Shown here in pieces: positions 45,718 through 53,180 of a stretch of DNA of 64,000 nucleotides. A program made the translations under genes and the position numbers. The notes below the pieces were generated by a model, which was not told the origin of the DNA, made no database searches, and worked only from the letters and a program-made list of their open reading frames with translations. The DNA is from Bacteroidia bacterium (GTDB lineage: Bacteria; Bacteroidota; Bacteroidia; Bacteroidales; Prolixibacteraceae): contig JANYKW010000021.1 of the NCBI GenBank assembly GCA_025358025.1, positions 1-64,000 on the forward strand, in the 5' to 3' direction. The stretch's first letter is position 1, and every line of letters starts with the position of its first letter.

Positions 45718-47145
45718 ATGGTCGTCATATACTTATTAGGTTCAGTAGCGGTTGTTTTAACTCTTTTTTTTAGCCGGAATAAACAGTTTGTCTATTCCCT
45801 GTTGGGATTGTTCCTTGTATGGCAAACCTGGTTTACCTTGCAGGCCTGTTTACATTTCGGCACGACCGATTCGGTTTATTTCACCTTTGATTCACTTGGA
45901 ATTCTCCTCCTGATCACCTTGAGCATTGTAGCAGTGCCGGCAGCCATTCATAGCTATATCTACATTGAGAATCATTTCGAACCACCGAGATCCAGATCAA
46001 TTTACCTTGCTTCGCTCATTCTGCTTATTATGGCCATCAGCGCCGGATATCTTTCCAACCACATCGCGGTGACCTGGATTTTCACCGAAATAACGACACT
46101 GAGTGCTTCAGCCCTGATATATCATCACCGGAACAAGCTGGCACTGGAAGGTACCTGGAAATATGTTTTCATTTGTGCCATCAGCATCACCTTTATTTTC
46201 ATAGGAATCTTGTTCCTCAGCCTTTCGCTCCAACATGCCGGTTCAGATAATCTTTCATTCACCAATCTGCTTGCCAGGAGTGATGAGCTTAATCCTATCT
46301 GGCTCAGATTGGCATTCCTGTTTATTTTTACAGGGTTTACAGCAAAACTTGGTTTGGTACCGATGTTTACAGCCGGAATCGATGCCAAAGATACTGCCCC
46401 TGCACCGGCTGGTGCCTTGCTGGCCAGCGTTTTGATGAATCTTGGCTTTGTTGGCATTTTTCGATTCTACATCGTCATCGCCAACACACCACTTTTGCAC
46501 TGGGCTCAACTGGTTGTAGGAACGTCTGCCTTTCTTTCGCTCTTTGTAGCCACGGTATATATGCTGAAAGTGAAGAATATAAAGCGGATGTTTGCATACT
46601 CAGGCATTGAACACATGGGAATTGTCATGCTGGGAATTGCTGCAGGTGGTATAGGCTATTATGCAGCTATCCTACACATTATCTTGCATGCTTTTGTTAA
46701 ATCAACTCTTTTCTTCCAGTATAACCAGCTCTACAGAGTATTTCAAAACAAAAGCATCACCCACATTGGCAACTATTTTAAATACAATCCGACGGGAGCG
46801 ATGGTGCTTCTTCTTGGTTTCATCAGTTCGGCGGCAATGCCTCCTTCCGGACTTTTTGTGAGTGAATTTTTAATATTCAAATCCATGTTTGATGCAGGTC
46901 AGATCTTGCTTCTTGTAGTTGTACTGTTGCTTTTAACCATGATTATTTGGGCATTCGGAAAAAATATATTCAAAGTGCTATTCGTTCCCGCAGAGGGATT
47001 TAATGACGCGCATGTTGTCAGAACCAGTCCGTGGGAGTCGCTCTCCCAGTTTTTGTTACTGGCAACGGCAGTATACCTGGGATTAAATCCTCCACCGATA
47101 TTTGTTCAACTGTTGAAAGAGAGCATCATACTTTTACCCCATTGA
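45718..47145 (+). CDS. HyfF/NuoN-type antiporter-like subunit
   Basis: A 475-residue membrane protein of about 14 segments, the third antiporter-like subunit of the cluster. The TM5 glutamate lies in ITEITTLSASALIYH and the TM7/TM8 region is GFTAKLGLVPMFTAGIDAKDTAPAP, where a lysine is kept and the HP motif of HyfB is replaced, as expected for HyfF. FAYSGIEHMGIVMLGIA is the broken-helix region. It lacks the long C-terminal tail of the HyfB copies. The large-subunit gene begins two bases after its stop. Confidence 0.92.
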   Translation: MVVIYLLGSVAVVLTLFFSRNKQFVYSLLGLFLVWQTWFTLQACLHFGTTDSVYFTFDSLGILLLITLSIVAVPAAIHSYIYIENHFEPPRSRSIYLASLILLIMAISAGYLSNHIAVTWIFTEITTLSASALIYHHRNKLALEGTWKYVFICAISITFIFIGILFLSLSLQHAGSDNLSFTNLLARSDELNPIWLRLAFLFIFTGFTAKLGLVPMFTAGIDAKDTAPAPAGALLASVLMNLGFVGIFRFYIVIANTPLLHWAQLVVGTSAFLSLFVATVYMLKVKNIKRMFAYSGIEHMGIVMLGIAAGGIGYYAAILHIILHAFVKSTLFFQYNQLYRVFQNKSITHIGNYFKYNPTGAMVLLLGFISSAAMPPSGLFVSEFLIFKSMFDAGQILLLVVVLLLLTMIIWAFGKNIFKVLFVPAEGFNDAHVVRTSPWESLSQFLLLATAVYLGLNPPPIFVQLLKESIILLPH

Positions 47146-47147
47146 CC

Positions 47148-48644
47148 ATGCAATTCCTATCTATAAAAAACAATCAGCCCGTCCCGGTTTCATCGATTCC
47201 CGAATTAAAATATCCGGAGTTTTTTACATTAAATACCGGATTGGTGGCCGAAAAACCGGAGAGACATTGTGTTAGCTATTATGGTTATCCGGTTCAGGAT
47301 CAGATCATATTAATCTGTTGCATTGCAGACGATAGTGAACAAATGATTCATATTTCAAGCTGCACTGTAAAACTATCCGATCAGCTACCCTCATTTACAA
47401 CAAAGCTTTTCTGTTTCGAAAAATTCGAGCGTGAAATTCATGAAAATTTCGGACTGAAATACACGGATCATCCCTGGTTAAAACCTGTCAGATATGCATT
47501 TGATAGGTTTGATTCAACCCGGAATATTTCCAATTATCCATTTTATTCAATTGATAGTGAAGAACTTCATGAGGTAGGTGTTGGTCCCATTCATGCGGGA
47601 GTTATCGAACCGGGTCATTTCAGATTTATCTGCAATGGCGAGCAGATCCTGCATCTCGAAATACAATTAGGTTATCAGCACAGGGGTATTGAGAAATTAT
47701 TTCTGAAGAAAAAAGAACTTTCTCAGTTGTCCACGCTGGCTGAAAATATCGCAGGGGACACTGTGGTGGGCCATACAACTGCTTTTGCCCAGATTTGGGA
47801 AAGCCTGTGCAGGTACGAAACTTCACGCGAAATTGACTTCTCCCGCACCGTGGCACTGGAGCTGGAGAGAATTGCGATCCATACCGGCGATTTGAGTGCA
47901 TTATGTACCGATATTGCCTACCAGTTAGGTAGTTCAGTCTTTGGCCGGCTTCGCACTCCCATTGTTAATTTCATGCAGGAGTGGTGCGGAAACAGGCTTT
48001 CCAAGGGGCTGATCAGACCGGGACAAGTTCGATTTCCATTTACACCTGCACTGGTGGATAGATTAAATCAGGTTTTGAATTCTTTTGAACCTGATTTTCT
48101 GGAGATGAACAAACAGCTGTTCATGCTGCCAAGTGCACTTTCCAGATTCGAAAGAACCGGAGTAGTATCCTTTGAGGATGCATTGTCCATTGGTGCAGTC
48201 GGGATGGCTGCCCGAACCAGTGGTGTGCACAGGGACATCCGCAGCTCACATCCTCACAGTTTATACCCCGAACTTCGTCATGCTGTCAACGTAAAAAGGC
48301 ATGGAGATGTTTATTCCCGGGTTCAGATTCGTAAAAACGAGGTTATCCAGTCGATAGGATATCTTAGAAAACTGATAGCAGATTTACCCGAAGCCTCAGA
48401 ATTATCAGAACTATCTGTTCCTGGTGAAAATCTTTTTACTCTTACCCTTGTGGAAGGATGGCGCGGAGAGATCTGTCATACTGCCATCACCGGCCCGAAG
48501 GGAGAGCTGATCCATTATAAAATAAAGGATCCATCCTTCCATAACTGGCTTGCATTGGCACTTTCAGTAAGGAATAATGAGATATCGGATTTCCCGGTCT
48601 GCAACAAGAGTTTCAATTTATCTTACGCAGGACATGATTTGTGA
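47148..48644 (+). CDS. HyfG/NuoCD-type large subunit lacking all [NiFe] cysteines
   Basis: A 498-residue protein: a NuoC-like N-terminal domain (to ~130, EREIHENFGLKYTDHPWLKP) and a NuoD/HycE-like catalytic domain (GPIHAGVIEPGHFRF, LGYQHRGIEKL). Against E. coli HycE, the first metal motif RVCGICGFAH reads NIAGDTVVGH: both cysteines are replaced (Ala202, Thr205) while His209 stays. The last motif SLDPCYSCTDR reads SFNLSYAGHDL: both cysteines become Ser492 and Gly495. The chain ends there, without the cleaved C-terminal peptide of true hydrogenases. It therefore cannot bind Ni-Fe. I start at ATG 47148; the frame upstream overlaps the previous gene. Confidence 0.93.
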   Translation: MQFLSIKNNQPVPVSSIPELKYPEFFTLNTGLVAEKPERHCVSYYGYPVQDQIILICCIADDSEQMIHISSCTVKLSDQLPSFTTKLFCFEKFEREIHENFGLKYTDHPWLKPVRYAFDRFDSTRNISNYPFYSIDSEELHEVGVGPIHAGVIEPGHFRFICNGEQILHLEIQLGYQHRGIEKLFLKKKELSQLSTLAENIAGDTVVGHTTAFAQIWESLCRYETSREIDFSRTVALELERIAIHTGDLSALCTDIAYQLGSSVFGRLRTPIVNFMQEWCGNRLSKGLIRPGQVRFPFTPALVDRLNQVLNSFEPDFLEMNKQLFMLPSALSRFERTGVVSFEDALSIGAVGMAARTSGVHRDIRSSHPHSLYPELRHAVNVKRHGDVYSRVQIRKNEVIQSIGYLRKLIADLPEASELSELSVPGENLFTLTLVEGWRGEICHTAITGPKGELIHYKIKDPSFHNWLALALSVRNNEISDFPVCNKSFNLSYAGHDL

Positions 48645-48721
48645 GGGCAGAGAGCAGAGGGCAGAGAGCAGAGGGCAGGGAGGACTGGGAGATATGAGAT
48701 ATGAGATATGAGATATGAGAC
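48645..48721. repeat. Two tandem arrays between large- and small-subunit genes
   Basis: Immediately after the large-subunit stop, a 14-base unit GGGCAGAGAGCAGA occurs twice plus a partial third copy (48645-48680). It is followed by four heptamers ATGAGA(T/C) at 48694-48721. The heptamer matches the array at 28500-28534. The arrays widen the gap inside an otherwise compact operon to 148 bases. Confidence 0.9.
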
Positions 48722-48792
48722 TGGGGTAGAAAATCGAAATTCTAATATCGAAAATTATTGTTTAATTGGATATATTATTATAAGCTACATAT

Positions 48793-49542
48793 ATGTTTAA
48801 TAATCTTAAGATTTGGTATCATCAGGGAAAACAGTTCATTCCTGATGTGCGGAATGCGAAAGTACCCGGAATTTTCAGGGGAAGGCCGGTGATATCTGTT
48901 GACAAGGTGGATGGGGCGGCTTTGGCTGCCTGCTGCCCGGCCAATGCCATATCGCAATCCCCGGTGGCGATCGATCTTGGCAAATGTACCTTCTGCGGGG
49001 AGTGCAGTATCAGGTTTCCAGGTAAAGTTATGTTTACCACAGATTATAAGATCTCAACCAACGAGCGGGAATGCCTGATCATTAAAGAAGGAGTTGACCA
49101 GCCCATCAAATTAAACAAGGATATCATCCCCGGAGAATTCATTTCCATGTTTGGCAACTCTCTCAAGCTAAGGCAGGTATCTGCAGGCGGTGACAACAGT
49201 TGCGAATGGGAACTCAATGCTGCCAACAATGTTCAGTTCGACATGAGCAGGTTCGGAATAGAGTTTGTCGCCTCTCCGCGCCATGCGGATGGAATCGTGA
49301 TCACCGGACCTATTACGGCCAACATGGCAGAACCTTTGCAAATTTGTTACGATGCCACTCCGGATCCCAAGATGATCATCCTCGTAGGAACGGATGCGAT
49401 CAGTGGGGGTATTTTCGAAGGCTCCCCTGCCCTGGACCGCAGTTTTCTTGACCGCCACATGATTAATCTTTACATCCCGGGCAACCCTGCGCATCCGCTG
49501 ACGTTGATCAATGGGTTGCTGGCGCTGACGGGAAGGGAGTGA
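48793..49542 (+). CDS. Fused ferredoxin-like and HycG/NuoB-like small subunit
   Basis: A 249-residue fusion. Residues ~25-80 match a HycF/NuoI two-cluster ferredoxin: the first CxxCxxC is lost (Lys38, Gly41, Leu44), Cys48-Pro is kept, Cys65, Cys68 and Cys71 are kept, and the last Cys is Phe75. Because ligands swap between halves in this fold, the kept four make exactly one [4Fe-4S] cluster. Residues ~125-249 match HycG (DMSRFGIEFVASPRHADGIVITG, SGGIF, IPGNPAHP), but of the four proximal-cluster ligands only Cys137 remains; the others are Asp134, Asp201 and Asn231. Electrons could reach one cluster only. A 46-base gap separates it from the convergent GH43 gene. Confidence 0.9.
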   Translation: MFNNLKIWYHQGKQFIPDVRNAKVPGIFRGRPVISVDKVDGAALAACCPANAISQSPVAIDLGKCTFCGECSIRFPGKVMFTTDYKISTNERECLIIKEGVDQPIKLNKDIIPGEFISMFGNSLKLRQVSAGGDNSCEWELNAANNVQFDMSRFGIEFVASPRHADGIVITGPITANMAEPLQICYDATPDPKMIILVGTDAISGGIFEGSPALDRSFLDRHMINLYIPGNPAHPLTLINGLLALTGRE

Positions 49543-49588
49543 AAGAAGGAGCGATATTTGTTCATGAGCCTGTGAAGAAAATAATCTT

Positions 49589-50560
49589 TTACCCACCACC
49601 GGCAATAGTCATAATCTCTCCGTCTTCGCTATAATCTATTTCAACCACCTTCAGGCTGCGTAACCAGGTTTTTCCACCTGAGGGTACGCTGTCGTGGTGA
49701 AACAGGTACCACTTGCCCTTAAATTCAACGATTGAATGGTGTGTTGTCCAACCGACTACGGGAGTAAGAATGATACCTCTGTAAGTGAATGGCCCGTATG
49801 GATTATCCCCTGTGGCATAACACAATTTGTGCGTATTGCCGGTAGAATAGGAGAAATAGTATTTACCATTGTGCTTATGCATCCAGGAAGCTTCGAAAAA
49901 ACGACGGTCATGGTCACCCGCGTTAAGAGGTACGCCATCCTCCCCCAAAATAACAATTCCGCGAGGTTCTTCGGCAAATTCAAGCATGTCGTCTTTCAAC
50001 TGCGCTACGCGTGATGGCAATGCCGGTTCATTATCACCGGGCTCATGGCCACATTCGATGGCTTTGTTACAGCGGTATCGTTGCAACTGTCCACCCCATA
50101 AGCCACCGAAATATATGTAGTGGGCTCCATTGCTATCTTCAAATACAGCTGGATCGATGCTGTAACTTCCTCTGATCGGGTCGGGCTGAGCAATAAACGG
50201 GCCTGCCGGATTATCCGAAATTGCAACGCCGAGGCGAAAAATATCGGTCTTATCTTTCAGTGGATAATACATATAGTATTTCCCGTTCTTACAAGCCACA
50301 TCACAATCCCACAACTGACGTCCTGCCCATGCGATATCGCTGACTTTAAGAACCACACCATGGTCAGTCAATGGCTCATTTTCAATATCTGAAGTTGAGA
50401 AAACATGGTAATCATTCATATCAAAATGATCGCCGTCGTCATTCTCCGGTATACCCGACTCACGGTCGTGGGAAGGATAGACATAAAGCTTTCCGTCAAA
50501 GAGATGAACAGAAGGATCGGCCATGAAGTCATTCTCAACCAAATACATCGCTTTTTTCAT
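49589..50560 (-). CDS. GH43 family glycosidase
   Basis: A 323-residue five-bladed propeller enzyme with no signal peptide, so probably cytosolic. The three catalytic acids are in place: Asp15 (ADPSVH), Asp136 (SIDPAVF) and Glu223 (FFEASWMH). Family members are beta-xylosidases and alpha-arabinofuranosidases; the adjoining GH10 xylanase suggests it works on xylo-oligosaccharides. Its ATG overlaps the GH10 stop by one base. It is the last gene of the ten-gene run. Confidence 0.92.
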   Translation of the reverse strand: MKKAMYLVENDFMADPSVHLFDGKLYVYPSHDRESGIPENDDGDHFDMNDYHVFSTSDIENEPLTDHGVVLKVSDIAWAGRQLWDCDVACKNGKYYMYYPLKDKTDIFRLGVAISDNPAGPFIAQPDPIRGSYSIDPAVFEDSNGAHYIYFGGLWGGQLQRYRCNKAIECGHEPGDNEPALPSRVAQLKDDMLEFAEEPRGIVILGEDGVPLNAGDHDRRFFEASWMHKHNGKYYFSYSTGNTHKLCYATGDNPYGPFTYRGIILTPVVGWTTHHSIVEFKGKWYLFHHDSVPSGGKTWLRSLKVVEIDYSEDGEIMTIAGGG

Positions 50561-51672
50561 TACTTATCTTTTTCTGCCAGTTTAATCATTTCATCCATCA
50601 CGCTTTTTCGCTGGTTGTTGCGGTCGAAAAGCATGGGATAATCTTTTCGTCCCCTGATCGGGAAATTGTTCAGCCAGGTCGTGTTATCCGTCAGTCCCCA
50701 GATGGTAACGCGATCAACCACATCACTATATTTGAGAAAGAGTCCGAACATATCCAGCATGCGCTTGTTCCATTTCTGCTGAACAGAATCGGGTACCGCA
50801 TCACGGTAGGGGTCCATTTTCGCGGAATAACTGAAATTGGTAGAAATTTCTGCCCCTTCAAACGGACTTGGGAGGATAGAAATATCCCATTCTGTGATCA
50901 GGACTTTTACGCCGGCAGCTTTTAGCTTCTTCAGGCTGGCTTCTGTTGCGTCCAATGTGGGCGTGTTCATGTGCATGTGTGCCTGCGAACCGACTGCATC
51001 AATCCTGCAGCCTTCCCCCCTGAGTTCTTTGACCAGTGCAACGATTGCATCGCATTTGGCAGGAGTTTCCACATTGTAATCGTTGTAGTACAGCTCTGCA
51101 TCCGGATCGGCTTCGCGGGCAAACTGGAAAGCATATTTGATGAAATTCTTGCCCAGAATTTGATAGTATTTGCTGTTACGGTAGGTTCCGTTGTCTTCAA
51201 AAGCCTCGTTAACCACGTCCCAACCTTTTACCCTGCCTTTGTAACGGCCAACAACTGCAGAAATATGTTGGTGCATGCGCTCTTTCAACACTTCTGGTGA
51301 TACATCTTTCCCGTTGGCATCCTCAAACATCCATCTGCCAACCTGGGAATGCCAGATCAGGCAGTGTCCGGTAACCACTTGTTTGTTCTTTTCTCCAAAA
51401 GCAACCAATTTATCAGCATCCACCCAATTGAAACGGTTTTCTTCCGGGTGGATGGGTTGCGGCTTCATGCAGTTTTCTCCAACGATGGCGCTGAACTCCC
51501 TGGTGATGAGTTCCGTTTCGATGGCGCTAATACCAATAACTTGCCGACTGTTGACGGCAACACCAAACAGAAATTTGCCTTTGGTAACTTCGCCCAATGT
51601 TTTTTGGCCCATAGCCTGTACTGATGTAAGAAAAACCATGGCTGCAACTCCGGAAATAATTTTGATTTTCAT
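50560..51672 (-). CDS. GH10 endo-1,4-beta-xylanase
   Basis: A 370-residue GH10 TIM-barrel enzyme with a signal peptide (residues 1-20, AMG). The acid/base is Glu156 (WDVVNEAFED) and the nucleophile Glu261 (VLITEWDISIL). The substrate-side blocks GHCLIWHSQ and YYNDYNVE are conserved. It cleaves xylan or longer xylo-oligomers outside the cytoplasm. It has no carbohydrate-binding module. The symporter gene lies 28 bases upstream, and the GH43 gene overlaps downstream. Confidence 0.96.
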   Translation of the reverse strand: MKIKIISGVAAMVFLTSVQAMGQKTLGEVTKGKFLFGVAVNSRQVIGISAIETELITREFSAIVGENCMKPQPIHPEENRFNWVDADKLVAFGEKNKQVVTGHCLIWHSQVGRWMFEDANGKDVSPEVLKERMHQHISAVVGRYKGRVKGWDVVNEAFEDNGTYRNSKYYQILGKNFIKYAFQFAREADPDAELYYNDYNVETPAKCDAIVALVKELRGEGCRIDAVGSQAHMHMNTPTLDATEASLKKLKAAGVKVLITEWDISILPSPFEGAEISTNFSYSAKMDPYRDAVPDSVQQKWNKRMLDMFGLFLKYSDVVDRVTIWGLTDNTTWLNNFPIRGRKDYPMLFDRNNQRKSVMDEMIKLAEKDK

Positions 51673-51700
51673 CTTGGATGTTTTAGTATTTATGTTTCTG

Positions 51701-53164
51701 TTATGCTTTCCCTCCCCTGCGTGCTTTCAGTTCTGCTTCGATTTTAACTTCCATTTTCTTGTCAATGACATAGAAGAAAAGCAGTCCAACACCAACCAGA
51801 AAAGGAATTGACGGAAATATGCTCACCAGTAGTCTTGATCCTTCTGCGACAGAGGCGGGCTGGATAATCTCCTGCCCTGCAACCGCACTTTCTTTTGCAA
51901 GGTATCCGTATAAACCAAGGATCCATGAAACCAGGGCACCGCCAATAGAGAGCCCCGCTTTTAGTCCTACCATCATGGCAGAGAAGATTATAGCAGTTGC
52001 CCTGCGGTTGGTCTTCATTTCTGAATAGTCGGCCACATCAGCAATCATGGCCCAAAGAACAGGGATGGTAATCCCATACGAAAAGCCATGGAGTATCTGT
52101 GAGCCGAACATCAGCAGCACATTCCCGGGTTTGAAGAATATGAAAATCAGGATAAAAAATGTAGCCACCAGCAAGCCATATTGAAAAACATCCCGTTTGC
52201 CATACTTATCTGCCAGTTTTTTTGAAAATGAAATGCCTACCAACATGAAGATAATTCCGCCTGCATTGAACAGACCAAAACCGGCAGCAACAGGGTCAGA
52301 TCCAAAGAAATTGATTCCTACACCCGATAAGGCAGAAATAACAGGACTGATAAACTGAGCCAGTGCAGCTTTATCCACGTAATTATTAAAATAAAAGACA
52401 TAGGACCCCCCTTTCATGGCCAATGTAATGAACAGCAAAATGGTGAGGCTGAGCATAATTAGCCATGGCCTGTTCTTCACAAGATCCGAAAGATCATCCT
52501 TGATTGATGATCTTTGTTCTGCAGTTGGAACAATACGCTCCCTGGTTGAAAAGAAAGTTATCAATAACATAATGGTACCTACTATGGCCATCCAGGTCAT
52601 GACTGCTTCAATCCCGGCTGCTTTATCACCGTGGCCTGCTGCGATAATGATCGGCAACATAAATACCTGAACAAAGAACTGGGCAAACATCACCGCCACA
52701 AACCGGTACGATGAAATGCTGTTTCTTTCGCCCATATCGCCGGTTAATACACCGCTCAGGGCCGAATAGGGCAGGTTGCTTGAGGCATACAACATCAGCA
52801 AGAACGTATAGGTGACAGCTGCATAGATCAGTTTTCCCTTATATGAAAAATTGGGTGTCGAAAATGCCAGCAGTGCAACAACACCCAGCGGAACCGCTGA
52901 GTACAGTATCCATGGTCTGAATTTACCCCATTTGGAAATAGTCCTGTCGGCCAGAACACCGATGATCGGATTGAAAATAAAAGCAGCAGTCAAGCCGACA
53001 CTTAGCATGATAATGGAAGCATCGGTGCTTTTAAGCCCATAAATATCGGTATAGAAATAGGCTAAATAGGTAATCAGTGTCTGGAAAACCAGGTTAGCCG
53101 CCAGATCACCCAGGCTGTAACCTATTTTTTCGATAACAGAAACTTTTTGGGTGGTTGATCTCAT
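51701..53164 (-). CDS. GPH-family (MelB/XynP-like) sugar symporter
   Basis: A 487-residue, 12-segment transporter of the glycoside-pentoside-hexuronide:cation group: N-terminal IGYSLGDLAANLVFQ, GVLADRTISKWGKFRPWIL, and C-terminal DVADYSEMKTNRRATAII. It imports oligosaccharides, here plausibly xylobiose or xylotriose made by the GH10 enzyme and then split by the cytosolic GH43. It lies 16 bases after the lipoprotein gene. Confidence 0.93.
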   Translation of the reverse strand: MRSTTQKVSVIEKIGYSLGDLAANLVFQTLITYLAYFYTDIYGLKSTDASIIMLSVGLTAAFIFNPIIGVLADRTISKWGKFRPWILYSAVPLGVVALLAFSTPNFSYKGKLIYAAVTYTFLLMLYASSNLPYSALSGVLTGDMGERNSISSYRFVAVMFAQFFVQVFMLPIIIAAGHGDKAAGIEAVMTWMAIVGTIMLLITFFSTRERIVPTAEQRSSIKDDLSDLVKNRPWLIMLSLTILLFITLAMKGGSYVFYFNNYVDKAALAQFISPVISALSGVGINFFGSDPVAAGFGLFNAGGIIFMLVGISFSKKLADKYGKRDVFQYGLLVATFFILIFIFFKPGNVLLMFGSQILHGFSYGITIPVLWAMIADVADYSEMKTNRRATAIIFSAMMVGLKAGLSIGGALVSWILGLYGYLAKESAVAGQEIIQPASVAEGSRLLVSIFPSIPFLVGVGLLFFYVIDKKMEVKIEAELKARRGGKA

Positions 53165-53180
53165 CTTTTGTTAATATAGA

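Noticed and set aside
40104-49542. Annotation as a true hydrogenase-4 or formate hydrogenlyase
   Set aside because: All four [NiFe] cysteines of the large subunit and three proximal-cluster ligands of the small subunit are missing, and no maturation or formate dehydrogenase genes are present.
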